DNA of 64,000 bases from Muscardinus avellanarius. Taxonomy: Eukaryota > Chordata > Mammalia > Rodentia > Gliridae. The position numbers and the translations under genes were made by a program. The stretch lies in NCBI GenBank assembly GCA_963383645.1, contig OY726564.1:116210915-116274914 (forward strand). The letters run 5' to 3'. The notes under the pieces were generated by a model. That model did no database searches and had not been told where the DNA came from. It saw only the letters and a list, made by a program, of their open reading frames with translations. Shown here piece after piece: positions 21,370 through 31,968 of the stretch; the stretch's first letter is position 1, and every line of letters begins with the position of its first letter.

Positions 21370-22026
21370 CGTGGGCTCCGCCTGGCCGCTCTGGAGGCCT
21401 TGGCTGTTGTCTTGTGTCTCTGGGCTGCTCCCGGGGCTGCAGCTGGACTCCACGGCTGCCTCCTCTTGCACTTCCTTGCTTTTCTGCTCGGGGACGCTGT
21501 TGCCCCCCACGTCTGCGGGACTCTGGGGGGTCTCCTGCCCCGATGCTCCCTCTGGCTTCTCTGCATCTGGGCTCCGATGTCCAGGCCCATGGTCTCCGTG
21601 GCCGGCCCCCTCCCCCTTCTCCTCTGTGCTCTCCACAGGCTCCTCTCCTGCCGCCTTCTCCTCCTTGGGGCTCCCACACCCATTTTCTGGGCCCGCGCTG
21701 GAGGACTGGGGTGCTTCTGGGGCTTCCTCTGGGGCCCCAGCCCACTCCTGTGGCTTCTCTGTTGCACTGAATGACCTTCTCAGAGGCAGCTTGGCAGTGG
21801 GCCCCGGGCTCCTCACTGTTCCCGCTCCCCCTGCCCCCTCGCTGGGTGGGGGGGACCCCGGGGTGTCACTCTTGTTTGGGAACACTTCGTCCCCATTCTC
21901 TTCCCGGGCACCGTTCTCCTGTGATGACTCTGGCGCTCTGAAATCTCCAAGGTCCCCACAGTCCGACTGGGACCTTCGGAATCTCCTGGAGGGAGGGCGC
22001 CTCTTTATAGAGCCCCTTGTCCGCAC
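21370..22026 (-). CDS. RCSD1: RCSD1 exon 6: RCSD motif and acidic tail
   Basis: RCSD1 encodes CapZIP, which binds the actin barbed-end capping protein CapZ in muscle and immune cells and is phosphorylated by stress-activated kinases. This exon gives 219 codons, about residues 158-376 of a predicted 386 (human 416). It opens with [16 protein letters not shown] followed by RRSQSD, the basic RCSD signature, almost identical to human. The second serine of RRSQS (residue 178) corresponds to human Ser179 and fits the MAPKAP-K2 consensus (F-x-R-x-x-S). The rest is low-complexity and rich in E, G, P and S, as in human but more diverged. Acceptor CCCCTGCAG; donor GTGGGT at 21369. The frame remains open past the donor but loses resemblance, which supports the splice site. 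Confidence 0.93.
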
Positions 22027-22083
22027 CTGCAGGGGGAATTGAGGAAAGTTAGCTAAACCTGGAAAAAAAAGGTCTGAAGGAAG

Positions 22084-22207
22084 CTAAGCATGGTGGTGCC
22101 CGCCTGTGATCCCTGCATTTGGGAAGTGGAGAAGTGGAGACAGGAGGATCACGGTTCAGACAGCCTCAGCAGATCAGTGAGACCTTGTTTCAAAATAAAC
22201 AAGAAAA
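22084..22207 (+). repeat. B1 half, interrupted by the following SINE
   Basis: B1 with a small duplication (gaagtggagaagtggag). Its ID half may be the first unit of the satellite at 22424. Confidence 0.85.
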
Positions 22208-22412
22208 AGTCGGGTGTGGTGGTGCACGCTTGTAATCCCGGTGCTTGGGAGGCAGAGACAGGAGGATCGCACAGGTTCGAAGCCAGCCGCGCTGGCTTAA
22301 GAGACTCTGTTTCCAAATGAAAAAGTATAAAAATAGGTACTGGGGTGTAGCCCAGAGGTAGAAGGGTTTCCAGGAACCCCAATACCACGAATAAATAAAT
22401 AAATAAATAAAC
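22208..22412 (+). repeat. B1-dID SINE, short subfamily
   Basis: gccgcgctggcttaag and tttccaggaacccc forms, (AAAT)n tail. Confidence 0.94.
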
Positions 22413-22423
22413 AATAAAAAATA

Positions 22424-22462
22424 GGGCAGGAGGTCAAATGCCCCTGGGTTCCATCCCTAGAA

Positions 22463-22505
<43 letters not shown>

Positions 22506-22640
22506 GGGGCAGGGGTGTAGTTGGAGGTAGAATGCCCCTGAGTTCCATCCCTAGAATCTCACACACACACACACACACACACACACAATGGGGCAGGGGT
22601 GTAGCTGGAGGTAGAATGCCCCTGAGTTCCATCCCTAGAA

Positions 22641-22685
<45 letters not shown>

Positions 22686-22736
22686 GGGGCAGGGGTGTAG
22701 CTGGAGGTAGAATGCCCCTGAGTTCCATCCCTAGAA

Positions 22737-22773
<37 letters not shown>

Positions 22774-22824
22774 GGGGCAGGGGTGTAGTTGGAGGTAGAA
22801 TGCCCCTGGGTTCCATCCCTAGAA

Positions 22825-22870
<46 letters not shown>

Positions 22871-22917
22871 GGGCAGGGGTGTAGCTGGAGGTAGAATGCC
22901 CCTGGGTTCCATCCCTA
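22424..22917 (+). repeat. Composite satellite: ID half plus (CA)n, six units
   Basis: Six copies of an ID-type half (starts near 22427, 22504, 22588, 22684, 22772 and 22869), the first five followed by (CA)n runs of about 29-45 bp. The five full-length half-units are nearly identical, about 58 bp each, and keep the tRNA-like A box (tgtagctggaggtag) and B box (gagttccatcc or gggttccatcc). Unit spacing is 84-97 bp, varying with CA length. Confidence 0.92.
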
Positions 22918-22947
22918 GTGCCTCAATTTTTTTTTTTATATTTTTTT

Positions 22948-23132
22948 GGTGGTACTGGGGTTCCTGGAAGCCCTTCTACCTCCGGGCTACACTCCCAGGC
23001 CTATTTTTACATTTTTATTTGGAAACAGGGTCTCCTAAGCCAGTGCGTGCGGCCGGCTTCGAACCTGCGCGATCCTCCTGTCTCTGCCTCCCAAGCGCGG
23101 GGATTACAAACGTGCACCACCACTTCCGGCTT
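22948..23132 (-). repeat. B1-dID SINE, CpG-rich short subfamily
   Basis: Minus-strand copy directly beyond the satellite. Confidence 0.95.
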
Positions 23133-25029
23133 CAAAAATTTTTTAAAAAGAAAAAGAAAAAAAAAGTTAGGAGGACTGCATGTCCTTGCAATGTCTGTGG
23201 AAAGCTCTCCTAAACAAGCCCGGCGGGATCGTTTGATTTTCTGGGAGAATGGGCGGCACCTGCTACTTATCACAGGTTAGAGCCTGCAGTGTATAAAACC
23301 CATGGAAGCCTCAGACTATGTCTAATGGAGAGGCAAATGACGTCCACCCAGCAAAAAGGAGATAATTTATGGTGCTACCGCCCTGTAAAACATCAACCAG
23401 TTTGGTGTCTAAGTTAGCAATTTTATTGAGACATGTTTTTAAAATGGCCTGTAAATAACCAGCCATTCTTTGAATGCTCTCTGGATAAATTTACCACCTT
23501 CCAGGTTTCCCCAAATGAGGACAAGTTGAATAAAGTCTGTTTTCAGTAAGAGTCATGCTTCAGTGTTTTGAAAATGCGATTTAAGCAAAGAGGAGCCTAC
23601 CAGGCAAGAGGCTAGAGGTGGGAGCTGGCCAGGCCCTGGCACGGGGCTCATGGTGCCAAGCTGGACGGCTGGTGGCCCAGCTGGGTCCACTCTGCGCCCC
23701 CAGAGCTGGCCAACACTGGGAAAACGGAGTGACTGAGTCCTTTGATTTCTACCAGGACCAGCAGCCGCTCCTCAGGAGCGCCCTCTCTCCAGAGCTGCTG
23801 GGAACAACCCTCGTCTCCAAGGCGCAGGAGCATCAGAGAGTGGCAGGCATGTCCCCACCGATCCCTCCCCACATGGTGATGTGTCCTTTGGAATTTCATG
23901 TGGAAGCTGGATTTTTTGGTAAATTTTATTTTCCTACCAGTTAACATTTTGGCATTTGTCAATCCTAGCCCTTCTTAGGGGGACGGGAATGAACACTTGG
24001 TTATAAGGGCTTATCCTGAGACCACAAGGCCAGCTTTGCCCGCCAGCCAGCAGTGGTGAGGACCACGGAGCCTGGTCCTGTGCCGTCATCAGAAGGCAGA
24101 AGCCCAGGCGTGGTGACAGGTGGCGGCTTGCTCCCCCCCCCCCCCGAGGCCCCATGAGAAGACAAGGCTGTCCTCTGGGCTCTGTCAGGGGTCTCCCCAC
24201 CCTAGGATGGGGTCCTCCGGTTGTGCCCAGCCACAATCTCAACCCTGCCCGTCACCCCATTACCTCCTAGCCAGGATACTTCCTCAACCCTACCTGTGTC
24301 TACACACGTGACTTCTTTGCTAGATATATTTCCTGCCATGGCTGGTGGACCTCCCTTCTCCATCCTCAGCCTCCAAGTCAAGCCTGCTTAGCATCCCCTT
24401 AAATCCTGGCCCTTGCTGGCTCTGTCCCCCCTTTGCTTACCTGCACAGACAGTGCTGGGCTGTGTCTCTGCTCCTCCCTCCCCTAGTGGGCCTAGTGATG
24501 GGCTGCAGCCACACGCCAAGGGTCAAGGCAGCGTCTGTACAAGTGAGTCCCGCTACATATTTTTTGCAAAGGGGGCAGTTTAATGCTCTTTAACTGGGGA
24601 AGCTGCTGCCGCGATAGCTTGGGCCTGCACTGAGACTCTCTGGACTCTTCACGTCAGGTCAGCCAGCGATGCTTGCGAGCCCTCGTGGCCTGCCCACCCT
24701 TCCCCCGAGTCAGGCCTCTCCCCCTGGCTTTCAGCCTCCCATGCCCAGCTTCCTATGTGTGCAGCTGGGAGCCGCTCTCTCTGCAAGGGCAGGGCCTGCC
24801 ATTCCCCAGAGGCCACTGGGGAATGGCCCAGTTACAGGGTGAGGAGATCAGGGCAGGCTGGGTGGGAGGGTGGCTTTAGCTCAGGGTCACCAGCAAAGGA
24901 GAAGAGAAATCCCCCTGTAAAAACCACGTCTGACAGCGGCTCCAGATGTTTCCCCCTTCCTTTAGGACAACAGCCAGGCAGACAATTCTGACTATGGTGC
25001 CCACACGTACACAGGCGTGCCACGCTCAC

Positions 25030-25227
25030 CTTATTGTAACAGGGCAGGTGACCGCCTTCGGGGGGCTGGTCGAAGCTGACGGGCACCTCTTCTGCCTCGC
25101 CTTGCCGAGACCGCGCTCCAGGGCTGCTGGGGGTGGATGGGGGGCTGTGAAATGGTGAGGCCTTGAGTCCAGGACTCTTGGGTGAGGCCCCAGGCAGCAG
25201 GGCCGCAGGATCAAAGGTTAAGTTGGC
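25030..25227 (-). CDS. RCSD1: RCSD1 exon 5
   Basis: Sixty-six codons starting [20 protein letters not shown] and ending CYNK, bounded by acceptor TTCTGGACAG and donor GTGAGC, both phase 0. It aligns with human residues 91-158, missing a Met-Val pair. The ASPKSPG motif holds Ser109, equivalent to human Ser108, a reported p38gamma/delta (SAPK3/4) site. The proline- and serine-rich [11 protein letters not shown] stretch is conserved. Confidence 0.95.
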
Positions 25228-25315
25228 CTGTCCAGAAAAGGTGAGGAGTTTCAGATGGGTGGGAGAAGGCGAGAGAGAGTTTCCACCTGGGCTTGCTGGT
25301 TACCTGGCTCAGAAC

Positions 25316-25317
<2 letters not shown>

Positions 25318-25358
<41 letters not shown>

Positions 25359-25366
25359 CACACACG
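25318..25366. repeat. (TG)n(CG)n(CA)n tract
   Basis: Alternating purine-pyrimidine run of about 49 bp at the 3' tail of a minus-strand SINE. Confidence 0.93.
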
Positions 25367-25558
25367 CTACTGGGGATGGAACCCAGGGGCATTCTACCTC
25401 CGAGCTACACCCTCAATCCTATTTTTTTTTATTCTTCATTTTGAAATAGGGTCTCACTGAGTTAGCAAAGGGCCTAAGTAGCTGAGGCTGTATGCGAACT
25501 GTGATCCTTCTGTCTCAGCCTCCCAAATGCTGGGATTACAAGCACCAGCACGCCTAGC
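25366..25558 (-). repeat. B1-dID SINE
   Basis: Minus-strand full copy with a TG/CG tail. Confidence 0.94.
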
Positions 25559-25560
25559 TA

Positions 25561-25663
25561 AATAGGGTCTTGCTAGGTTGCTGAGGCTGCCCTCTAACCT
25601 GCGATCTTCCTGTCTCAGCCTCCTAACCAAGTACTGGGATTACAGGCATGCACCACGATGCCA
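25561..25663 (-). repeat. B1 half only
   Basis: Minus-strand B1 without ID half, probably cut by the previous insertion. Confidence 0.85.
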
Positions 25664-25695
25664 ACACTGCTGAAAATTTTGTTTTATTTTTCTTT

Positions 25696-25897
25696 TTGTG
25701 GGTTTGGGGATGGAACCCAGGGGCATTCGACCTCTGAGCTACACCCCCTGCCCTATTTTTTATTCTTTATTTTGAAACAGGGTATCATTAAGTTGTGGAG
25801 GGCCTCACTAAGCAGCTGAGGCTGTCCGTGAACCATAATCCTCCCATCTCAGCCTCCCGAATGCTGGGATTACAAATGTGCACCACCACGCCTGGCG
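25696..25897 (-). repeat. B1-dID SINE
   Basis: actgctgaaa flanks at 25666 and 25898 mark the target site. Confidence 0.95.
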
Positions 25898-26528
25898 ACT
25901 GCTGAAATTCTTAATGAGGTCTAACAACTGGATAGGCAAACCTCATTGTCCCCTTGCTGTGTCACTAAACAGGCTCACCGATGCCTGGAGAGGGAAGGAG
26001 CCAGGGCCACAGGGCGCGGGCCTCTTTGAGCTAGTCTCTGGCACTTGGCTGAGGGCCCGGGCCCTCATCTGGTTGCCAGGAAGTTCCGAGAACCCTTCTG
26101 AGGGACGCCTGGTGTGCATCGGGAGCAGGTCTCCTAGAGGACGGCTGTACCATCCCTCCCTGCAGTGGAGAGGGTCTCAGGAATTCTTGGTATGAACTAA
26201 ATTTCAGGGGCGTCATTGCAGGGTCCTCCTTGCCCTCTGCTGGGCAGGCTGGTGGCCAGCAACCAGGCTGGGAGCTGCAGAGGCAGCAGCCGGTTGCCTT
26301 CCCCCAACCCCCACAACTTCAGAGCTGGTTTCCTTGGGCTTGGGTGGGAGCCTTGCTCATTCCCCTGGAGGCTAGACAGAGGCCGGACCTGCCCCACTAG
26401 GCGCACCCTCCTCTGCTGGCTCCCACTGTTCCCCGGGAACGCAGTCCCCCTCCAGGATGGATGGAGGCAGGAGCAGCTCAAGAAGCACTCGCTAACCCTC
26501 TGCAAACCCCACTCTTCCTCTGACCTTC

Positions 26529-26690
26529 TAGAAATGTGGTTCTCGCCTGAGGTGGGGTGGGGATGGTTTTGCCCCCGAGGGCATCTGGCTATGTCTGGAG
26601 ACAGTTTTTTTTTTCTGGCCACGGTTTGTTGCAGATCCAGTGTAGCAGGGATGCCGCTCCACTCCAAGCAGTGCAAGGCCAGCGCCTCTG
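26529..26690 (+). repeat. MER20-like DNA transposon fragment
   Basis: Resembles hAT-Charlie MER20 through ttttgcccccgagggcatct, tggctatgtctggagacag and gggatgccgct. Family call from memory. Confidence 0.45.
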
Positions 26691-27267
26691 TGACGCCATC
26701 CAGCCTCAGCAGCACCCAGGTCAACACCGAGGGCTGCCAGGGCCGACCAGCACGCCCCCTGGAGGACTTTGGTTACTCTCCTGTAGGTCTCTTACTGTAT
26801 CAGATCAGAAATCTCGCTTTCCCCAATGGGGTTAAGAGCTCAGAGGCAGGACCACTGTGGGGGTGGTCTACAAGGCCGTCTGGGGAGAAGCAGGGGCAAA
26901 GCTCTACAGACAGGGAGTTTCCCAGTGTGCAGCAGCTGGACCTCAGCCCCGACGAGGGCGGAAATGGTGTGTGGCCACGCTTGTGCCTTTGCGGAAAGGC
27001 TGGACTCTTCCTGCGGTGCTTCTTAGGGTCAGGACTGCTGAGGCGTTCTGATCCCCCATCGGGTGCTGGGGCTTCCTGGGCTCCTGCAGTGAGACTTCAT
27101 CCCAGGGGAAGGCTCTGCGGTCCCCATCCTTTAGGGCAATTTGGTCACTAGCTGGTCACAGGGGCTGACCACCTGGTGACGTTCAGGGCTAAGCCTGGGC
27201 ATCCTAAAGACCTGCCACTTAGAGGGAGAGCGGGACAAACAGCGCCCGGGCCCCGCGCCGGCATTAC

Positions 27268-27339
27268 CTGGAGCTTCTCGATCAGGGGCGAGCTCTTCAC
27301 CTTGATTCTGGGAGCGTGGCTGGCATTAGGTGATGACTT
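27268..27339 (-). CDS. RCSD1: RCSD1 exon 4
   Basis: Twenty-four codons (KSSPNASHAPRIKVK, then SSPLIEKLQ) between acceptor GCCCGTAG and donor GTAATG, both phase 0. Human has KSPPNASHPPKFKVK then SSPLIEKLQ at residues 67-90. The proline-directed serines (SP) are retained. The conserved end suggests a short functional peptide. Confidence 0.95.
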
Positions 27340-27837
27340 CTACGGGCAAATGGACCAAAGCAGACAAATAAGTGAGCAGAAAGGAGGCAGAATCCGAGCC
27401 GGAGCCCAGGAGCCGAGGCCCACGGAGGACAGGGAGCCGGTGTCCGCAGCCCACTCACCTGCTGGCCTGAGGGGCTCCCCTCCTCCCTCCTCATCTCAGC
27501 ACCAGCCAGACCACTTGGATCTAAGAGCTGAGACCTCAGCAGTCATCCACGACCCAGGAAGTCGCCCATCCCAGGAAGAGCGGCTTCATGGTCAGCACAG
27601 GAGGACCCCGTGGGAGCAAGGCCTCCCCCGACACCTTCCCACGGCGAGCCGGTGTCAGAGGGAGGCAAAAGGCAAAATACACCATCCATTCTGTTCCTCA
27701 AGACCAGGCAAGAAACCGCGGAGCGGTAATGGAATCCCGCAGGACTGCTGAAATGTGCCCCTGAATGTGAGCTTCTGGAGGGCCCACCAAGGGCATTATT
27801 GTGAGTTATCACTTTCTTGATCTCTTTCTATTTTGTT

Positions 27838-28033
27838 TCTATGGTAGTGGGGGTTGAACCAAGGGTGCTCTGGCCCTCAGCTATGTCCCAGCCTTTTATT
27901 TTATTTTTTGTGCTATTAGGGATTAAACCTAGGAGCATTCTACCTCCTGGCTATACCCCATTCTATGTTATTCTATTTTATTTGTTATTTTTTGGTACTA
28001 GAGATGGAACCCAGGCATTCTACCTCTGAGCTA
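27838..28033 (-). repeat. Three ID halves running into the assembly gap
   Basis: ID halves at 27838-27896, 27906-27965 and 27995-28033, the last truncated by N. Confidence 0.82.
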
Positions 28034-28233
28034 NNNNNNNNNNNNNNNNNNNNNNNNNNNNNNNNNNNNNNNNNNNNNNNNNNNNNNNNNNNNNNNNNNN
28101 NNNNNNNNNNNNNNNNNNNNNNNNNNNNNNNNNNNNNNNNNNNNNNNNNNNNNNNNNNNNNNNNNNNNNNNNNNNNNNNNNNNNNNNNNNNNNNNNNNNN
28201 NNNNNNNNNNNNNNNNNNNNNNNNNNNNNNNNN
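28034..28233. other. Assembly gap of 200 N
   Basis: Exactly 200 N, a conventional placeholder rather than a measured length. The left edge falls inside a minus-strand ID half, so the break was probably caused by SINE repetition. Confidence 0.98.
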
Positions 28234-28941
28234 CAAGACAGAGCCCGGCCATCATAAAGGAAGCGGAGGGTTCTCTTGGCTCGGGCGCCCCTGCCTCTGC
28301 TGGTCTGCGGGTCAGACAGTCCTGGGCTCTTCTGAGGATCCTTCTCTCTGGTGACCACAGTGAGATTCCAGCCCCTGCGGGCTGCTCCTCAGCTTCTGTG
28401 CTTTACAGTGGGATTTTATGGGTGTTCTCAAAGATACTGTTTCAGAAACTGCAGCAACCATTTTGCTGAAGAAGCTCACTCTGAGTAATGCCATGAACTC
28501 TTTCATGCTGAACACCATCCTCTGAAGACAGCAGCAGTTTGTAGCCAGGGGACAGAGGTGGGGACCAGGCAGATGTGCCTTGGACCCTCAGGAATCCAAA
28601 TGACAGGCGGAGCCTCCTTGGCCACAACTGCAGTTCCCAGGACAGACAGCAGGTGGCAGCATTTCCCTTATGTTATCTGGCTGGTCAGCTGGTGGAGAAA
28701 AACTTTATGTGACTATATGACATTCTAATTATGTTCTATGTCTGGAAGTTGTGGCACCATTTTTTTTTTTAGATGGAAGTGTTTTCCAGTCCTTTCTGAG
28801 CAGACAAAGCAGGGTCTGTGGCTACATTAAACAGTCTTGGGCTGGTTCTTCCAGAGGGGCAATTCCTGATCACCTGGCCTTCAGGAAGGGCCTGAAGCCC
28901 AGGCGCTGTCTGTGGGGCTGATGCACCACCCCAGCCCCAGC

Positions 28942-29214
28942 GGGCACAGGGAGGGCAGGGTGAGGTGCCAGGTGCAGGCACAGGGAGGGCAGGGTGAGGT
29001 GCCAGGCGCAGGCACAGGGAGGGCAGGGTGAGGTGCCAGGTGCAGGCACAGGGAGGGCAGGGTGAGGTGCCAGGCGCAGGCACAGGGAGGGCAGGGTGAG
29101 GTGCCAGGCGCAGGCACAGGGAGGGCAGGGTGAGGTGCCAGGTGCAGGCACAGGGAGGGCAGGGTGAGGTGCCAGGGGCAGGCACAGGGAGGGCAGGGTG
29201 AGGTGCCAGGTGCA
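28942..29214. repeat. 34-bp minisatellite, 8 copies
   Basis: The anchor gcac recurs at 28944, 28978, 29012, 29046, 29080, 29114, 29148 and 29182, exactly 34 bp apart. Units are near identical. The only clear variable base sits in caggNgcagg, read in order as T, C, T, C, C, T, G, T. The last unit runs directly into a B1 SINE head. It sits in RCSD1 intron 3. Confidence 0.95.
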
Positions 29215-29612
29215 GGCGAGGTGGCATTCACCTGTAGTCCCAGATGCTCAGGAGATTGCAAGTTCCAGCCCAGCCAGAGTGACTTAGTGACACCCTGTCT
29301 CTCGAACTACAAAGTAAAAAGGGCTGGGAAGCCAGGCATGGTGTCACAGCCTGTAATCACAATACCTGGGAGGTGGAGACAGGAGCTTGGCAAATCTGAG
29401 GCCAACTTGAGCAACTTAGTGAGACACTTTTTCAAAATAAAAAGTAAAAAGGTGCTGGGAAACCAGGTGTCACGGTGCACACCTGTAATCCCAGTACTGC
29501 AAGGCTGAGACAGGTTAGAGGCCAGTGGGGCAAAATAAAATTAAAAATAAAAAGTGCTGGGTTATAGCTCAGTGGTAGAGTACCTCTGGGTTCTATCTCC
29601 AAAAACAAAACT
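29203..29612 (+). repeat. Cluster of plus-strand B1 copies and an ID half
   Basis: B1 copies at 29203-29330, 29331-29458 and a shortened one at 29459-29535, then an ID half (29550-29612) with gctcagtggtagagtacc, close to the general ID sequence. Confidence 0.82.
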
Positions 29613-29681
29613 ACAAGGCAAAAATAAATAAGCAAGTAAGCCTGACAAAACTGACCACTTGCTTTATTTCTACGTGATTCT

Positions 29682-29887
29682 TTTTTTTCAGTACTGGGGG
29701 TGGAACCGAGGGGCATTCTACCTTTGAGCTACACCCCCTGCCCAATTTCTTATTCTTTATTTTGAAACAGGGTCTCATTGAGCTGCAAAGGGCCTCACTA
29801 AGTAGCTGAGGCTGGCTGTGAACCGTGATCCTCCTGTCTCAGCCTCCCGAATGCTGGGATGACAAGCGTGTGTGACCACGTCCGGCT
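29682..29887 (-). repeat. B1-dID SINE
   Basis: Minus-strand full copy. Confidence 0.94.
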
Positions 29888-30537
29888 TCTGGGTGAATTT
29901 CAAGGAGACAAAAGTCACTGATTCCCAGAGACAGTGTCCTTTCTGTGCGTGAGCAGCCAGCCGGTGGGTCGCTCAGGCAGGATTTGCGGTCTAACACCTC
30001 CCTCCTACCCACCTGGCCTGGCCGTGACCTGCTTTTGACTTCTGGGCGGAGCACACCTTGGGACAAAACCTGTGCGCTCATTTCTGCAGAAATGAAGCCT
30101 TAGATCCAAGCACTAGCCTGACCGCTCTGCTCTGCCCTGTCCAGCCTCCGTAACCTCTCTGTTCAGCCTTCTCATCCTCGTTTTAAGGAGAAGGAAGCAG
30201 AGTCGGTCTGGTGCAGCGATCCTCCTGGGCCAAGCCCGGGCTGACAGGGGACAGTGTCGGGAAGACACAGCCTCAGCCCAGTGCAGGCAGTGCAGGGACC
30301 CGGCCCAGGTCAAGGTCGCGAGGAGAACCTGGGCCTTTAGAGACACGTCACTGGCACCCACTGGATCTTAGCGCTGGCTGCTCCAAAAGGGACCCAACAA
30401 AAATCTCAGCGTTTTAAAATCTCTACTCCTTGAGGTTGCTGTCCCAGAGAACACCCTGCTCAGGGGAGGGAGGGCGTATTCTCAGAGCAGACGGGCCTCC
30501 AGCCTGCCCAAACACTTGGCTAGGTGCAGCTGTTTTT

Positions 30538-30540
<3 letters not shown>

Positions 30541-30580
<40 letters not shown>
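30541..30580. repeat. (GT)20 microsatellite
   Basis: Perfect GT dinucleotide run at the tail of the minus-strand SINE that follows. Confidence 0.97.
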
Positions 30581-30584
<4 letters not shown>

Positions 30585-30777
30585 GAGAATTGAATTCAGA
30601 GGCATTCTACCTCCAAGCTATACCCCTCACAAACTGATTTTATTTCTTATTTGGAAACAAGGTCTCCCTAGGTTGATAAGAGTCTCACGACTTGCTGAGG
30701 CTATCCTCAAACCTGCGCTCCTCCTGTCTCTGCCTCCCAAGTAATAGGATTACAAGCGTGTGTCACCACGCCCGGCT
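30581..30777 (-). repeat. B1-dID SINE with (GT)n tail
   Basis: Minus-strand full copy; the GT microsatellite is attached to its 3' end. Confidence 0.93.
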
Positions 30778-30952
30778 AGTTTCAGCTTTTTCTGGTGGGC
30801 TCTGCTCGTGTGCTCCGGGTTGACCAAAACCTTCAAACACCATGTACGTCAACAGTTTCACTCTGCTGATGAGAAAATTGGGCCAGAAGCTTGCCCAGTT
30901 CCCACACGTGTTGGATATCTTCTGTCAAGATGCTAGAGAATAAAGAGGCGCT

Positions 30953-31027
30953 TGCGGTGGGATGCAGGGCGGCGGTGTCTGTGGGATGCAGGGCGGTGTT
31001 GTGGGATGCAGGGCGGCAGTGTCTGTG
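30953..31027. repeat. Short minisatellite, three imperfect units
   Basis: The block gtgggatgcagggcgg occurs three times in 75 bp, with the middle unit shortened. Confidence 0.8.
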
Positions 31028-31454
31028 CTCTCCTTTGCGTCTGGCTCCAGGCTGAGCGACAGAACGTGACCATGCCAGGATCCCAGCTTCTTGAGGCCAA
31101 GGTGGATCCAGGAGATGGCCTCACATGACGGCTCTGCCTTCGACATCATGGCCCACTCCACAGGTGTCTTCTCCACCTTGGTCCAAGGTCATCCCACCAG
31201 ACCCCAGGGCAAAACATCAGCCTCCCGATGCCTGAACCTGATGCCGTAATAACACCCGGCCTTTTCTCTCCCGGAAGTCCTCAAGCTTGAGAAACGGCTG
31301 CCCATCCTTAATGAAGCACAGAGACTTGGAAGTCCAAAGGAGCCAGGAAGCACAGGAGAGATTCGCCCGCACAGATTCTGAGGCCCAGCGTTTGCGTTCT
31401 CGTGCCTTTTGCTAAAGAGTAGGAAGGAGCCCGTACCTGGTGGCGGGTACTTAC

Positions 31455-31544
31455 CTCCTCGCCGTTCTGGCCCAGTTCTACCTTGGGGGAGAACAGGGGG
31501 AGAGAGCAGGGTGGTTTCCTTCTTGCTGGCTTACTGGCTGGTGT
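31455..31544 (-). CDS. RCSD1: RCSD1 exon 3
   Basis: Thirty codons, [18 protein letters not shown] then [12 protein letters not shown], between acceptor TGTCTAG and donor GTAAGT, phase 0 on both sides. It matches human residues 37-66 with a few substitutions. The basic RRKPP patch is conserved. Confidence 0.95.
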
Positions 31545-31968
31545 CTAGACAGAAGGCGGCAGACACAGACAGGGAGAGAAAGAGACAGCTTATCAGGCAA
31601 CAGGGAGGGAGAGGAAGATGGTGAGGAGAAAGAGAAGAGCGGAGGCCGAGGTCTGCCCATTGCACAAACCAGCACCGTGCCCGCGTTTGGCATCCTCCTC
31701 CATCCTCCCAGTGAGTCATTGGCCTGAGCCAGCGTCTCTAAGTGGCACCCGCGCTGAGCACTATCATGCCATGGTGGGAGACACCTGGAGCTGTGCTGCA
31801 GAAAGACTGCCCAGGTGTGGTACAGTCCTCGCATGCACAGGGGCCCTCTCTGGCTTTTCTTCCTAATTTGGTGATTTGCACACTGTCCTCCCTCCCCTCG
31901 GGACCTCACCAGGTTCCCTCCGGGCAGGCAGCCCCCTCCCCGAAGAGGAGGCTCCAGCCCCTACTCAC
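31545..31968 (-). other. RCSD1: RCSD1 intron 2
   Basis: Short unique intron between exons 3 and 2; nothing else seen. Confidence 0.85.

Larger units (their letters stand above)
22027..25029 (-). other. RCSD1: RCSD1 intron 5
   Basis: The first 1.1 kb is SINEs and a composite satellite (22084-23132). The stretch 23140-25029 shows no gene or recognisable repeat apart from a short C run near 24134. Confidence 0.8.
25228..27267 (-). other. RCSD1: RCSD1 intron 4
   Basis: SINEs fill 25366-25898. Sequence from 25900 to 26525 and from 26700 to 27267 is unique-looking. A MER20-like fragment lies between. A plus-strand open frame of 311 codons (26216-27151) spans it without resemblance to any protein I know. 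Confidence 0.8.
27340..31454 (-). other. RCSD1: RCSD1 intron 3
   Basis: Holds an assembly gap, a 34-bp minisatellite and several SINEs. The stretches 27345-27830, 28234-28940, 29890-30535 and 31030-31454 contain nothing recognised. Confidence 0.8.

Noticed and set aside
21081..22042. Plus-strand frames of up to 278 codons opposite RCSD1 exon 6
   Set aside because: Shadow frames of the GC-rich coding exon on the other strand.
22297..22912. Cys-Val repeat frames
   Set aside because: Translation of CA repeats and ID halves.
26216..27151. 311-codon plus-strand frame in RCSD1 intron 4
   Set aside because: Spans a MER20-like fragment and unique intron sequence, lacks any recognisable domain, and has no sign of splicing or conservation that I can see.
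28942..29214. CRISPR-like regular array
   Set aside because: Units are head-to-tail without unique spacers, and the genome is mammalian; it is a minisatellite.
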